64,000 nt of DNA from JAJDAH01 sp964487605 (lineage in GTDB: Bacteria; Myxococcota_A; Polyangia; Polyangiales; Polyangiaceae), in the NCBI GenBank assembly GCA_964487605.1, contig CAZARU010000011.1:1-64000 (forward strand), read 5' to 3'. The notes under the pieces were generated by a model that worked only from the letters and a program-made list of their open reading frames with translations, made no database searches and was not told the origin of the DNA. Positions 1 through 8,918 of this stretch are shown piece after piece; the stretch's first letter is position 1, and every line of letters begins with the position of its first letter. Both the position numbers and the translations under genes were made by a program.

Positions 1-474
1 CCGTCGGGGCGCGCGGCGGCGACGCCGGCGGCCGCCCCCGCCACGCCCGCGCCCCCCCCCCGATCCAGCGACGCCACCGGGGCCCGCGACCGAGCCGCCG
101 GTGCCCGCAGCCCCCGCGGCGCCTCCCTCGGCGCCGGCGCCGCCACGGCCACCGCCTCCCATGCCGGCCGAGCCCGCGCTGGCTCCGGCGGCGCCGCTCG
201 AGCCTGCGCTTCCGCTCGAACCTCCGCTCCCACTCACGCCCGCAGCACCACTCGCGCCGGCACCCGCGCTGCCCGAGGCACCGCCGCCGACGCCGGAACC
301 GCCGACGCCGCCCGTCGCGCCGCCACCCTCTGCACCCGCGCCGCCGCTCCCCGTGTCGCTTTCGACCGACGCGTCCGAGGGCGCACCGCCGCCGATCCCT
401 TCGTCCGAGGCGCAGGCCCCCAGAGCCCCCAGAAGGGCCGCCATCGCCGCGCGCGCGGAGCGCCTCCTCGTCAT
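1..474 (-). CDS. Gly/Ser/Ala-rich lipoprotein, N-terminal part (cut by window edge)
   Basis: The ATG at 474 overlaps the TGA of the cyclase gene (ATGA), so translation is probably coupled. The first 21 residues form a lipoprotein signal: Arg-rich start, hydrophobic stretch, lipobox LGAC with Cys21. The rest seen here is a low-complexity linker of GGxGG/GASG units such as myxobacterial surface lipoproteins carry before their folded domain. The folded part lies outside the window, so no function can be given. A run of ten G (minus strand) at 52-61 is followed in this frame by an unnatural Arg-rich stretch. One frame over, the linker continues with fully G/C third positions, which hints at a frameshift or slippage there. 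Confidence 0.7.
   Translation of the reverse strand, partial: MTRRRSARAAMAALLGALGACASDEGIGGGAPSDASVESDTGSGGAGAEGGGATGGVGGSGVGGGASGSAGAGASGAAGVSGSGGSSGSAGSSGAAGASAGSAGMGGGGRGGAGAEGGAAGAAGTGGSVAGPGGVAGSGGGRGRGGGGRRRRRRAPRR
52..61. repeat. Homopolymer of 10 C (10 G on the coding strand)
   Basis: The single-base run lies in the linker of the lipoprotein gene. Removing one G restores a Gly/Ala/Val linker downstream, while the sequence as given yields a stretch with six consecutive Arg. It could be a sequencing error or a slippage site. Confidence 0.6.
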
Positions 475-1631
475 TCGGTCGTCCTTCCCAGCTCGCACCG
501 ATTCTTGCCCCGGGCCTTGGCGCGCAGCAAGGCCCCATCGGCCGCGGCGATCAGCGCGTCCGCGGCGGCCTCCCGGTCGTGCGGTCGAACCGACGCCAGC
601 CCGACGGAGCAGGTCACCCCCACGACGGTGCCGTCCCGGAGGGGAAAACGACGCTGCTCCACGGCGAGTCGAATCCGCTCGCCGAAGGCCAGGAGCTCGT
701 CGTCGGTCGCCAGCGACGGGAGCACGACGGCGAACTCCTCGCCGCCGTATCGAAACGGTGTCTCGTTGGTGCGCGCGGAGGAGCGCAGCGTCGCGGCAAC
801 CCCGGCGAGGAGCGCGTCGCCGGCGAGGTGACCGAGCGAGTCGTTCACCTTCTTGAAATCGTCGAGGTCGATCATCGCGAGGCCGACGCTGGCGCCCGCG
901 CGGTGCGCTGCAGCGACGGCCACGCGGAGCGCGTCACGCATGGCACCGTGGTGCCCGAGGCCCGTGAGCGCGTCGGTGCGGGCTCGCGCCGCCACGTCCT
1001 CGTAGTCACGAGCGTGCTCGATGGCACGCCCGGCGTGGTCGGCGACCATGGCGAACACGAGACGGGAGTACGCACCGAACGGTCGGGAGGTGAGCCAGTC
1101 GTCCGCGTACAGGACGCCTTCGGTTCCGTGCGCACCCCGGAGCGGCGCGGCGAGCGAACTCGGCAGGTGGAAGAGACCCGACGCATCGTCCGACCCCTCG
1201 GCGACGACCAGCTCTCCTCTGGCGTGCGCAAGCGCCGGCGGCGTGTCGCCAGCGAGGGACAGGCGCGTGCGGCGCACCAGCTCGTCCAGGGATCCGGGCC
1301 TGTCGCGCTCGCGCAACCCCGCCTCGTAGAGGGCCGACAGCCCCGGCACCTTCGACTCGACGTGCCGCCAGACGCGCTCCGCCTCCTGCGCGTTCGCAGG
1401 GCCGACGGCGGCGATCCCGCGCAGGACCGACGGATCGTCCTCGTCGATCCGAAAGATCATGGCGCGGTTCAGCCCCAGCCCGTCACTCGCCGTCACGCCG
1501 GTGAGGAGCGCGTACAGGGTGGGAACGAGCTCGAGCGATTCGTAGAGGAGGTTCGAGACGCGGTCGAGGACGAAGATCGCGCGGCGCAGCGACTGGTTCT
1601 GCGCGGCGAGATCGTCCGTGTCGTCGCGCAC
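471..1631 (-). CDS. GAF-GGDEF diguanylate cyclase
   Basis: Predicted to make cyclic di-GMP from two GTP in the cytoplasm. Residues about 10-205 form a GAF-like sensor region. Residues 218-380 form the GGDEF domain, starting after DALTGLG, with the active site GGEEF at 296-300 and the metal-binding DLDDFKKVND at 255-264. The product-inhibition site RxxD, expected five residues before GGEEF, reads RTNE (287-290), so feedback inhibition may be altered. No membrane segment or signal peptide. Start is GTG, 13 bp after the upstream lipoprotein gene; its stop overlaps the start of the next lipoprotein. The order suggests one operon of two lipoproteins and a cyclase. Confidence 0.9.
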   Translation of the reverse strand: MRDDTDDLAAQNQSLRRAIFVLDRVSNLLYESLELVPTLYALLTGVTASDGLGLNRAMIFRIDEDDPSVLRGIAAVGPANAQEAERVWRHVESKVPGLSALYEAGLRERDRPGSLDELVRRTRLSLAGDTPPALAHARGELVVAEGSDDASGLFHLPSSLAAPLRGAHGTEGVLYADDWLTSRPFGAYSRLVFAMVADHAGRAIEHARDYEDVAARARTDALTGLGHHGAMRDALRVAVAAAHRAGASVGLAMIDLDDFKKVNDSLGHLAGDALLAGVAATLRSSARTNETPFRYGGEEFAVVLPSLATDDELLAFGERIRLAVEQRRFPLRDGTVVGVTCSVGLASVRPHDREAAADALIAAADGALLRAKARGKNRCELGRTTE

Positions 1632-1644
1632 GAGACTGTTCCGT

Positions 1645-2616
1645 TCAGTATCGGATCGTCCGGCGCACCGCGAGCTCGCCCGTACTGCGCGTGTTGCTGG
1701 AGAAGAGGGTCACGTCCGCGGGCCCCGAAACGTCGATCTTCGTCGGCCATCCATCCGAAGCTCGTGCCTGGTAGACGCCCGCCAGCTTGGCCGCGAACGT
1801 CTGCGTCGACGCCTGCATGCGAACCTCGATGGCGACCTTGAAGCCCAGGTGGTTCTTCGTCACCGACTCGAGGGTCGCCGACGCCTCACCTATGGTGATG
1901 ACGTTCTTGCCGTCACCGAGGTCGGCGAAGTGCTGCTTCAAGGCCGCCTCGAGGCGCGGAACGCGCGCCCCCTTCTCCGGCAGCGTGGCGGGCAGCGCGC
2001 CGTACAGGGGATCCTTCTGGCCGAGGCTCCCGTAGTCCTTCCGGACCTCCGACGCGATGTCCGGCGCGACGGCCGCTCCGGACGGCGTGGTCACGACGAA
2101 ACCGGCGCCCTTTCGCTCTACGACGTACGAGTTTCCGCTGAGCGCCGTGGCCGCTCTCTGATCCGAGTCGCCCATCTTCCGGACGCGATCCGCGGACACG
2201 TAGCGCACCTCCAGCTTTCGGAATGCGCCGTCGCCCGCGGCCAGGATCGTTTCCTCGATGGTCTCACGCCGGATGTTTCCGATGACCACGTCACGCCCCT
2301 GAAACATCGTTCGCACGCTCGTGCTGGTGACCTTCTCGACGGTGCGCTTCGAACCGACAGGAGGAAACTCCGCGGGCGCCGGGGGCGGTCCGGGCGCGGC
2401 GGGCGTCGCAGGGGCGTCGGCGCTCGCCAGGGGCGGGCCCGACGAGGCGAGCGGCGGCGCGCCGACGGATGGACCTTCGGAAGCGCGGGGCGCCGGCACG
2501 GCCACGCGCGCTCCTTCCGACGGTGCGGGCGCGGACTCCTCGCGATTCGGGCACGCGGCGAGGACCAGACAGGTCCCGAGCACGGCCATCGGCCGGATCA
2601 TCGACATTCGTCTCAT
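1645..2616 (-). CDS. Lipoprotein of unknown function
   Basis: About 323 residues from ATG 2616; in-frame ATGs at 2607 and 2601 are alternatives, all giving the same lipobox LAAC (Cys22 from the first). A Pro/Ala-rich linker to about residue 95 is followed by a folded domain of mixed strands and helices with no motif I recognise. The upstream extension to 2808 is Arg/Ser-rich and unlikely to be translated. It is first in the lipoprotein-cyclase-lipoprotein cluster, so an envelope sensing role tied to cyclic di-GMP is possible but is inference only. Confidence 0.75.
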   Translation of the reverse strand: MRRMSMIRPMAVLGTCLVLAACPNREESAPAPSEGARVAVPAPRASEGPSVGAPPLASSGPPLASADAPATPAAPGPPPAPAEFPPVGSKRTVEKVTSTSVRTMFQGRDVVIGNIRRETIEETILAAGDGAFRKLEVRYVSADRVRKMGDSDQRAATALSGNSYVVERKGAGFVVTTPSGAAVAPDIASEVRKDYGSLGQKDPLYGALPATLPEKGARVPRLEAALKQHFADLGDGKNVITIGEASATLESVTKNHLGFKVAIEVRMQASTQTFAAKLAGVYQARASDGWPTKIDVSGPADVTLFSSNTRSTGELAVRRTIRY

Positions 2617-2746
2617 GGCGCTCTGGAACTGACGGGGGCGCGGCAGTCTGGCATCCATCCTGGTTCGATCCCAGCACGCGCCCGCTTCGGACGAGCGCGT
2701 CCTCGTGCGTGGCTCGGCCGACGCCGCGGACGAGAAAGCGCGCGCG

Positions 2747-4015
2747 CTACGACCGAAGGCGCCGTCGACCGACGACCATCCCGAGGGCCGCGAGGGCGGC
2801 GAGAGCACCCGTCAGCGGAGCCTCGCTCCCGGGGGCGCTGCACGCGCAGCCGCCGGCGTCCGCTGAATCACCACGCCGCGGCGCGCCCGGCTCGGGATCC
2901 GTCGCCGACGGCGAGCAGACCGCCGCACAGGCGGGCACGTCGCGAGTCAGACAGACGCAGGACGAGAAGCAGTCCGTGTAGTCGGCGCACGTCGCAGGGT
3001 CCGGCGGAGGCGCGCCCGAAGAGCCTCCGGCGCCGGGATCGCCCGTGCCGGCAGTTCCGGTACCGCCCGTGCCCGGCTCACCTCCGGCACCGGCTCCGCC
3101 TCCGACCCCGGGCTCACCACCCGCGCCGCCCGCGCCGGGCGCACCCCCCGCGCCACCGCCGCTCGGCGCCCCGCACGAGGCGGACATGGGCGACACGTTG
3201 CCGGTGGCGCAGCCGTTCGCCCAGTCGCCACCGCCGAGCCCCGGATCGAGTGGAAAGTGGCCGCAGCCCGGCGTGGGCGCCCAGACGCCGGTCGAGTCGT
3301 GGCACGGCGTGACGTCGATGCCGCTGGCCTGCTCGATCCACCGCATGCCGACGTGCATCATCGAGTAGAAGCCGCCGCCGCCGCAGTCACCGTTGCCGTC
3401 GCCGGGGCCGTAGCTCGTGATCCCGAAGACGCGCCACGAGCCATCGTCGAGGCGAACGTAGAGCGGGCCGCCCGAATCGCCGAAGCACGTGTCCTTGCCG
3501 CCGCCGCCGACGAACGCTTCGTCGTTCTGGATGTACTTGAACGGCATGGCGACCTCGCGCTTCGGACCGAAGCCGAGGCCGTCGTTGGACTGCCCGAAGC
3601 CGACGGCGACGACCTCGCGGCCATCCTGGAGCACGTTCGTCTCGCACCCCATGAGCACGGGCACGACGGGAACGTTGGTGACCGGGCGCTCGAGGGTGCA
3701 GAACGCGATGTCCCGCCCGCTGCCCTCTCCCCAGTACTCGGGGTGGGTCTGGCAGCTCTTCGTGGCGACGGTGAACGCCGGCGCGCCCTCGTGATCTCCG
3801 AACGTGGCCGCCGAAGGGCTCCCGCAGTGGGCCGCGTACACGACGACCTCGGGGTGGACCAGCGTTCCCGTGCAGCCGTTCAGCGACACCGTGGTTGGCC
3901 ACGCGCAGGGGGTGGTGACGTTGCCCCCGTAGATGGGCAAGGGGTTCTGGCCGAGCGCCGTGGCGGGCGCGAGCGTGGCGAGGAGGAGGGCGAGGAAAGG
4001 GGTGGTGGTTTTCAA
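2747..4015 (-). CDS. Secreted trypsin-like serine protease with MYXO-CTERM-like tail
   Basis: About 422 residues. The TTG start at 4015 is chosen because GAGGT sits 7 nt upstream and it opens a clean signal peptide (MKTTTP then a hydrophobic run ending ATALG); a longer form from 4060 has no such support. S1 family: catalytic His63 (AAHCG), Asp102 (GRDIAF) and Ser181 (GDSGGP), with mature N-terminus near PIYGG, as in zymogen-activated proteases. A Gly/Ala/Pro linker and a Cys-rich region follow. The tail has CAC, a hydrophobic helix and RRRLRS, matching the MYXO-CTERM type that anchors myxobacterial proteins for surface sorting. Confidence 0.92.
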   Translation of the reverse strand: MKTTTPFLALLLATLAPATALGQNPLPIYGGNVTTPCAWPTTVSLNGCTGTLVHPEVVVYAAHCGSPSAATFGDHEGAPAFTVATKSCQTHPEYWGEGSGRDIAFCTLERPVTNVPVVPVLMGCETNVLQDGREVVAVGFGQSNDGLGFGPKREVAMPFKYIQNDEAFVGGGGKDTCFGDSGGPLYVRLDDGSWRVFGITSYGPGDGNGDCGGGGFYSMMHVGMRWIEQASGIDVTPCHDSTGVWAPTPGCGHFPLDPGLGGGDWANGCATGNVSPMSASCGAPSGGGAGGAPGAGGAGGEPGVGGGAGAGGEPGTGGTGTAGTGDPGAGGSSGAPPPDPATCADYTDCFSSCVCLTRDVPACAAVCSPSATDPEPGAPRRGDSADAGGCACSAPGSEAPLTGALAALAALGMVVGRRRLRS

Positions 4016-4202
4016 AGCAAGGACCTCGGTTCGGGTGGTGACCGTGTAGGTAGCGCGCATACATCCCGGGTTTCACGCCGCAGAACGCCCGGGGAACGCC
4101 GGGTTCAGCCGCGGAGAAAAATTCTCGGACACGTCGGACCAGCGCGACACCGGATGGTGTCAGCCTGGGCGCGTGGCGGGGGAAAGGCGGGGCGCCGGAA
4201 GC

Positions 4203-4775
4203 TCAGACGCGCGCGAGCAGGTCGGCGATGCGCGTACCGCCGGGACCACGAACGGCGAATGCGAGCGGCTCGCGTGGCTCGCCCACGCGCTCCACGGTGG
4301 GTGGCGCGTCGGGGAAGAGCCGGCCTGCCAGCGCGCGCACCTCGGCCGCAGCAGCCTCCACCTCCGTGGCGTCGCCCGGAACCACCCGCCTATCGTTGAC
4401 GCGGACGAGGAGCTCGGACGCCTCGAAGCTCAGCCCGGCGAGGGACGGCTCCTCTTCGAGACGACGGCACGCGTCGAGCGCGCGTCTCACCGCGTCGGGC
4501 AGCCTGGCCGCTTCCGCGCCCGGGCCGCCGCGCTTGCGCGAGAACAGGAGCCCTGCGCGCCCCGCGTCCTCGTCCCAGTAGAGGTCGGACCCGTGACCCA
4601 CCAGGAGGATCGACGGGCCGTGCTCGACGTGCGTGTAGTCCGCGACGTCGATCAGCAGCTCACCTTCGAGGACGCGCTCCTTGACCCAGCGGTGGAAGAC
4701 GGGGACCAGACGGTGCGGATCGAGCCGGGGTGCCGAAGCGGCGAAGACCTTCACCTGCAGTTTTTCCGACTTCAT
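4203..4775 (-). CDS. Conserved unknown protein next to nitrite/sulfite reductase
   Basis: 190 residues, no signal peptide or membrane segment. The start has GAGGAG 9 nt upstream and lies 19 bp after the reductase stop, so the two are very likely co-transcribed. The sequence looks like a real globular protein (ordered N-terminal half with a WDED region, acidic helical C-terminal half), but I recognise no family or catalytic motif. Being coupled to a siroheme reductase, it may help that enzyme or its electron supply; this is inference. Confidence 0.75.
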   Translation of the reverse strand: MKSEKLQVKVFAASAPRLDPHRLVPVFHRWVKERVLEGELLIDVADYTHVEHGPSILLVGHGSDLYWDEDAGRAGLLFSRKRGGPGAEAARLPDAVRRALDACRRLEEEPSLAGLSFEASELLVRVNDRRVVPGDATEVEAAAAEVRALAGRLFPDAPPTVERVGEPREPLAFAVRGPGGTRIADLLARV

Positions 4776-4794
4776 GGTGCGGTGCTCCTCGGCG

Positions 4795-7050
4795 TCACTC
4801 CGCCGCGGCGACCTGACGCAGGCGCTGGTAGCACGCGTGGGCCGCTTCGATGAAGAGGAGCGCTTCCTCGATGAGCTGGCGTGCCGACTCGACGGTGGGC
4901 TTCTCCACGCGCTCCTCGAACGCGTGGAAGAAGTACTGCGCGAACTTGCCGCCCGCGTACGGGTCCCAGAAGAGCTGAGGCTCGTAGAGGTGCTTCCTGA
5001 ACTCGCTGATCACCTCGGCGGGGTCCTCCGACACGTTCGGATTCTTCTCGCGCGTGAGGGACACGGCGGCACGCACCATGGCGCCGAGCGCGTGATCGGT
5101 CGCGAGGCGAGCGTCCCCCTGCTCGAGGGCGACCTGAGCCTCGAAGACCTGCCGCTCGCTCTGTGCGAGCCCCATCTCCGCGTACGCGACGACCTCGCCC
5201 GCGCACTCGCCGACCCCCAGGTCGCCGATGGTGAACTCGCGCGGGTCGCCCCAGTCCGTGTAGAGCGAGGGATCCTCCTCGTACGACGGGACCACCGTGA
5301 GGTCCTCGACGAGCCCGCGGATCTTCGCCTTGCCCACCCGGCGGACGAACTGCACGAAGGACTCGTCGGCTTGTTTCTCCGCGACGTAGTGCCGCGCGAG
5401 ACGCTCGATGGCCATGGGGACGCGCTTCGACGGAATTGGCACGATGGCCAGGCCGTAGGAGCCGGCGTTGTTCGCCCACTCGCCGCCCACCACCAGCTGG
5501 AAGTGCGGCACCTTCCGCGAACCGACGCTGCGGCTCACTCCGAGAAACCCGATGTCCGCGACGTGGTGCTGCCCGCATGCGTTGAAGCAGCCGCTCGCCT
5601 TCACGTGGAGGTTTCGCGCGGCGGCGGGCAGCTCGGCCTGGACGACGTCCAGGCGCTTGCGCAGCTCGGAGGCGAGGCCCCGTGACGACGCGATCCCGAG
5701 CTTGCACGTGTCCGTTCCGGGGCAGGCGGTGACGTCGGAGAGCGTGCCGGCGCCCGGCTGGCCGAGCCCGATCGACACCAGCTCCCCGTGCAACGCCGGT
5801 AAATCCGCCTCGCTCACCCACCTGAGCACGAGGTTCTGATCCACGGTGAACCGGACGTGATCCCCGGAGTACTTCCGGCAGAGATCCGCCAGGGCGCGGG
5901 CCTGGCGCGGCGTGAAGTCGCCCAGCGGGCAGGTGACGAGGGCCACCGCGTAGCCCGCCTGCCGCTGACGGTAGACGTTGGTCTCGCGCCAGGCGCGGAA
6001 CTCCGGGCTCCCAGCGTCTTCGGGTAGCGCCTGCCCGGGGCGTAGCGGCTTCTCGTCGTGGGCGTGGAGGTCGGCCACGTAGCTGGACCAGCGAGGGTCC
6101 TCGCGGAGCTGCCGTCGCTCTTCGAGAACGAGTCGTCGAAACTCCTCTAGCCCCAGCTTCTTGATGAGGAACTTGATGCGCGCACGTCCGCGATTCTTCT
6201 TCTCGCCGAGGCGAGCGAACACGCGGCTGATGGCCTGTGCCATCGGGAGGATCTCGTCCTCCCGGAGGAACTCGTCGAAGAGCTTCGCTTCGTACGGCAC
6301 GGAGCCGAGGCCGCCACCAACCCAGTACTCGAAGCCGCGCACCTCCTTGCCGCCTTCGACACGTGTCTTGGCCACCAGGCCCAGGTCGTGGAAGTTGACG
6401 ACACCACAGGCCTCGGCCTTGCAGCCGGAGAACGCGATCTTGAACTTGCGCCCGAAGTCCTGCGCGTCGGGGTGCCCCAGCAGGAACTGCGTCATGGCGT
6501 GGGCGTAGGGCGTGACGTCGAACGTCTCTGTGTGGCACACGCCCGCGAACGGGCACGCCGTGACGTTGCGCACGGAGTTCCCGCAGGCCTCGCGGGTGGT
6601 GATGCCCACGGACGCCAGACGCCGGTGCATGTCGGGCGTGTCGTCGATGTGTATGAAGTGCAGCTGAATGTCCTGGCGCGTGGTGATGTGCAGAATGGAG
6701 TCCGAGTACTCCTCGGCGCACTCGGCGAGCACCTCGAGCTGCTCGGCGGTCACCTTGCCCATGGGGATCTTGATGCGCTGCATCCCCGGAGCGTCCCAGA
6801 CGGTGGTCGGCCCCTTGGTGAGATCACCGCACGGGAAGGACAGCTCCTGGCTTCGCTCACCGTCGTGGCGCTGGCCGTTGTCGTACCGCTGTCCGTAGGC
6901 GCCACGACGCAGTCGCGTCTCGGCGAAGTACTTCTCGTCGTTCTTGCCTTGTCGGCGCAGCTCCATCTCCGCCTCGAAGGCGTCGATCTCCGCGCCGAGG
7001 TGCTCGGGGATCGCGGCACCGAGCTTCGTCTTCCACGTGGCTGTCGTCAT
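4795..7050 (-). CDS. Ferredoxin-type nitrite/sulfite reductase (siroheme, 4Fe-4S) with helical C-terminal extension
   Basis: 751 residues. Predicted cytoplasmic six-electron reduction of nitrite to ammonia or sulfite to sulfide. It has the doubled architecture of the NirA/CysI family. The siroheme/4Fe-4S ligands are Cys443, Cys449, Cys488 and Cys492 (C-x5-C and C-x3-C). The N-terminal half keeps a similar but unequal set, Cys166, Cys172, Cys210 and Cys215. Residues from about 600 are an all-helical, HEPN-like extension not present in the short plant-type enzymes. Sequence alone does not settle nitrite versus sulfite. A GGGAG site lies 9 nt before the ATG. Confidence 0.9.
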   Translation of the reverse strand: MTTATWKTKLGAAIPEHLGAEIDAFEAEMELRRQGKNDEKYFAETRLRRGAYGQRYDNGQRHDGERSQELSFPCGDLTKGPTTVWDAPGMQRIKIPMGKVTAEQLEVLAECAEEYSDSILHITTRQDIQLHFIHIDDTPDMHRRLASVGITTREACGNSVRNVTACPFAGVCHTETFDVTPYAHAMTQFLLGHPDAQDFGRKFKIAFSGCKAEACGVVNFHDLGLVAKTRVEGGKEVRGFEYWVGGGLGSVPYEAKLFDEFLREDEILPMAQAISRVFARLGEKKNRGRARIKFLIKKLGLEEFRRLVLEERRQLREDPRWSSYVADLHAHDEKPLRPGQALPEDAGSPEFRAWRETNVYRQRQAGYAVALVTCPLGDFTPRQARALADLCRKYSGDHVRFTVDQNLVLRWVSEADLPALHGELVSIGLGQPGAGTLSDVTACPGTDTCKLGIASSRGLASELRKRLDVVQAELPAAARNLHVKASGCFNACGQHHVADIGFLGVSRSVGSRKVPHFQLVVGGEWANNAGSYGLAIVPIPSKRVPMAIERLARHYVAEKQADESFVQFVRRVGKAKIRGLVEDLTVVPSYEEDPSLYTDWGDPREFTIGDLGVGECAGEVVAYAEMGLAQSERQVFEAQVALEQGDARLATDHALGAMVRAAVSLTREKNPNVSEDPAEVISEFRKHLYEPQLFWDPYAGGKFAQYFFHAFEERVEKPTVESARQLIEEALLFIEAAHACYQRLRQVAAAE

Positions 7051-7210
7051 GGCCTGCTGCTCCCGCCGTCGGCGTCTCGACGGGGCGCGGGGAGGCGCCT
7101 TCGTCGTCTTCTGGGCCCTACCCTATCCACATTTCGGCCCGTGGTCCGACAGAGCCGTCGCGGCAAGCGGCGCCGTGGGGAGGCAGGATCGGTGGCCGTC
7201 GGCATGGGCC

Positions 7211-7237
7211 GCGTATATAGCCGATATTCCCGATACG
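7211..7237. promoter_or_regulatory. A+T-rich patch with CCGATA direct repeats
   Basis: Two CCGATA half-sites (7221-7226, 7230-7235) lie 9 bp apart in an A+T-rich island between the divergent reductase and lipoprotein genes. A flanking CGTAT/ATACG pair adds weak symmetry. A regulator site for the reductase is possible; the regulator is unknown. Confidence 0.25.
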
Positions 7238-7308
7238 CCCAGTAGGAAATCTGCCTGGTGGTCCCCGGCCGCGAGGCGTCGGCCCGGGCACCCGACGACG
7301 ATCGCCGC

Positions 7309-7314
7309 TAGCAT
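7309..7314 (+). promoter_or_regulatory. -10 hexamer TAGCAT
   Basis: Ends 6 nt before the ATG at 7321; no Shine-Dalgarno between. Would give a leaderless or nearly leaderless mRNA. Confidence 0.5.
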
Positions 7315-7320
7315 CGCGCC

Positions 7321-8841
7321 ATGGCTTTGCGCGCGCCCCTCAAGTTCGGCGCCCTTTCGGTCATCGTCGCGGCGAGCGCCGCCTCCTGCGGGGACTCCAA
7401 GGATTCTGGACTCTTCGTAGCCGGCGACGGGGGCCCCGACGGAACGGCGCGGGACGGCAGCACGGGCGCGGCATGCGTCTCGGACAAGGAGTGCACGCCG
7501 CTCGGGCTGCTGTGTGACAAGCCCCGCGGCGTCTGCGTCGAGTGCCTCACCTCCGCGACCTGCGGCGACGACCGTGTGTGTCTGGGGAGTCGCTGCGTCG
7601 CCGTGGTGCCCTGCGAGACGTCCCTCGACTGCGCGCGAAACGAGGTGTGCGACACGGCGGCCGGGTGGTGCGTGGAGTGCCTCACCAGCAACGACTGCGC
7701 CATGGACGAGGTGTGCGTGGGCAGCGTCTGTGAGCGGGCCGGCGCGGGCGGAGCGAGTGGCGCGGGCGGAAGTGGCGGAACGAGCGGCGCAAGCGCGTCG
7801 GGCGGAGCCAGTGGCGCGAGCGGTACGGGCGGAACGAGTGGTGCGAGCGGAGCGAGTGGTGCGAGCGGCAGCAGCGGGTCGGGCGGCTGCAACTCCGGGG
7901 CGTTCGACCTTCCGGGCAACGGCGTGGACGAGGACTGCAGCGGGCAGGCGGATGACGAGCCGACCGACTGCGCGCCGGTCGGAACGCCGATCGAGAGCAC
8001 GGATCCGCTGCTGGGCGCGCGAGCCATCGGGCTGTGCAGGATGCGTCAGGGTGCCTCGTGGGGCCTGGTGAGCGCGAAGTACGTGCTGTCCGACGGGACC
8101 ACCGGAATGAACCCGCGGTCTCACGGGATCCTCGCCGGCCTCGGGTCGGGCTTCGGCCCCAGGGAGGGCACGAGTTTCCTGGCGCTCTCGACGGGCACGG
8201 CGCGACCACCCGGTCACGCGGAATACGCTTCGCCCTCGGGCGCGGACATGATGCGCACGGGGAACACCCCGACGGGACAGCCGGCGTTCGGGACGTTCTG
8301 CCCGACGCCGCCCACCGCGAACACCGTGGCGCAGGACCCGGCCGCGCTCGAGGTCGTCGTCCGCACGCCCACGAACACCGACACGATCCAGTTCGACTTC
8401 AGCTTCCTGTCGTTCGAGTTCCCGCTCTACGTCTGCGCGGGGTTCAACGACATGTTCGTCGCCATGGTGTCGCCGGAACCCACCGGCGCGCTCGCGGGCA
8501 ACGTCGCGTTCGATTCTCAGCGCAACCCCATCAGCGTCAACACCGAGCTGCTGGACGTGTGCAATCCACAGACCGCGGGAGGCGTGGCGTTCCCGTGTGT
8601 CCGTGGGTCCGCCGCGCTCACCGGCACGGGATTCGACGTCGACACTCTGGGCAGCACCGACCCGCACGGAGCGACGGGATGGCTGCGCACCAGCGCGCCC
8701 GTTCCCCCGGGTACCGACGTGACGGTCCGCTTCGCCATCTGGGACTCCGGTGACGCGGTGTTCGACTCGACGGTCTTGATCGACCGCGTCACGTTCCGCA
8801 GCACCGGGCGCACGACGCCCGAGACCGTGCGCGCGCCCTAG
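7321..8841 (+). CDS. Choice-of-anchor-L-like surface lipoprotein
   Basis: 506 residues. The signal ends near AASAASC, a weak lipobox. Residues about 55-135 hold Cys-rich repeats of the type C-x-ECLTS...C-x-x-x-VC. A long Gly/Ser/Ala linker (7735-7890) follows, then a domain with DEDCSGQADD (a calcium-binding-like acid loop) and the FDFSFLSFEFP...CAGFNDMF and NPISVN features typical of the choice-of-anchor L domain of myxobacterial surface proteins. The role is probably structural or adhesive on the cell surface. The gene is divergent from the reductase and monocistronic by spacing. Confidence 0.8.
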   Translation: MALRAPLKFGALSVIVAASAASCGDSKDSGLFVAGDGGPDGTARDGSTGAACVSDKECTPLGLLCDKPRGVCVECLTSATCGDDRVCLGSRCVAVVPCETSLDCARNEVCDTAAGWCVECLTSNDCAMDEVCVGSVCERAGAGGASGAGGSGGTSGASASGGASGASGTGGTSGASGASGASGSSGSGGCNSGAFDLPGNGVDEDCSGQADDEPTDCAPVGTPIESTDPLLGARAIGLCRMRQGASWGLVSAKYVLSDGTTGMNPRSHGILAGLGSGFGPREGTSFLALSTGTARPPGHAEYASPSGADMMRTGNTPTGQPAFGTFCPTPPTANTVAQDPAALEVVVRTPTNTDTIQFDFSFLSFEFPLYVCAGFNDMFVAMVSPEPTGALAGNVAFDSQRNPISVNTELLDVCNPQTAGGVAFPCVRGSAALTGTGFDVDTLGSTDPHGATGWLRTSAPVPPGTDVTVRFAIWDSGDAVFDSTVLIDRVTFRSTGRTTPETVRAP

Positions 8842-8905
8842 GGAGACCATCCGCTCACCGCCCTCGCGGCGGCGAAAAAGGCCGAACGGGCGCGGCGATT
8901 GTGCG

Positions 8906-8911
8906 TATCGT
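8906..8911 (+). promoter_or_regulatory. -10 hexamer TATCGT
   Basis: Ends 7 nt before the ATG at 8919. Its position supports that start over the in-frame GTG at 8901, which it overlaps. Confidence 0.5.
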
Positions 8912-8918
8912 CGGCGCG

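Noticed and set aside
101..856. Long plus-strand Pro-rich open frame
   Set aside because: It is the complement of the Gly/Ser linker of the minus-strand lipoprotein and of the cyclase gene; no start signal or motif.
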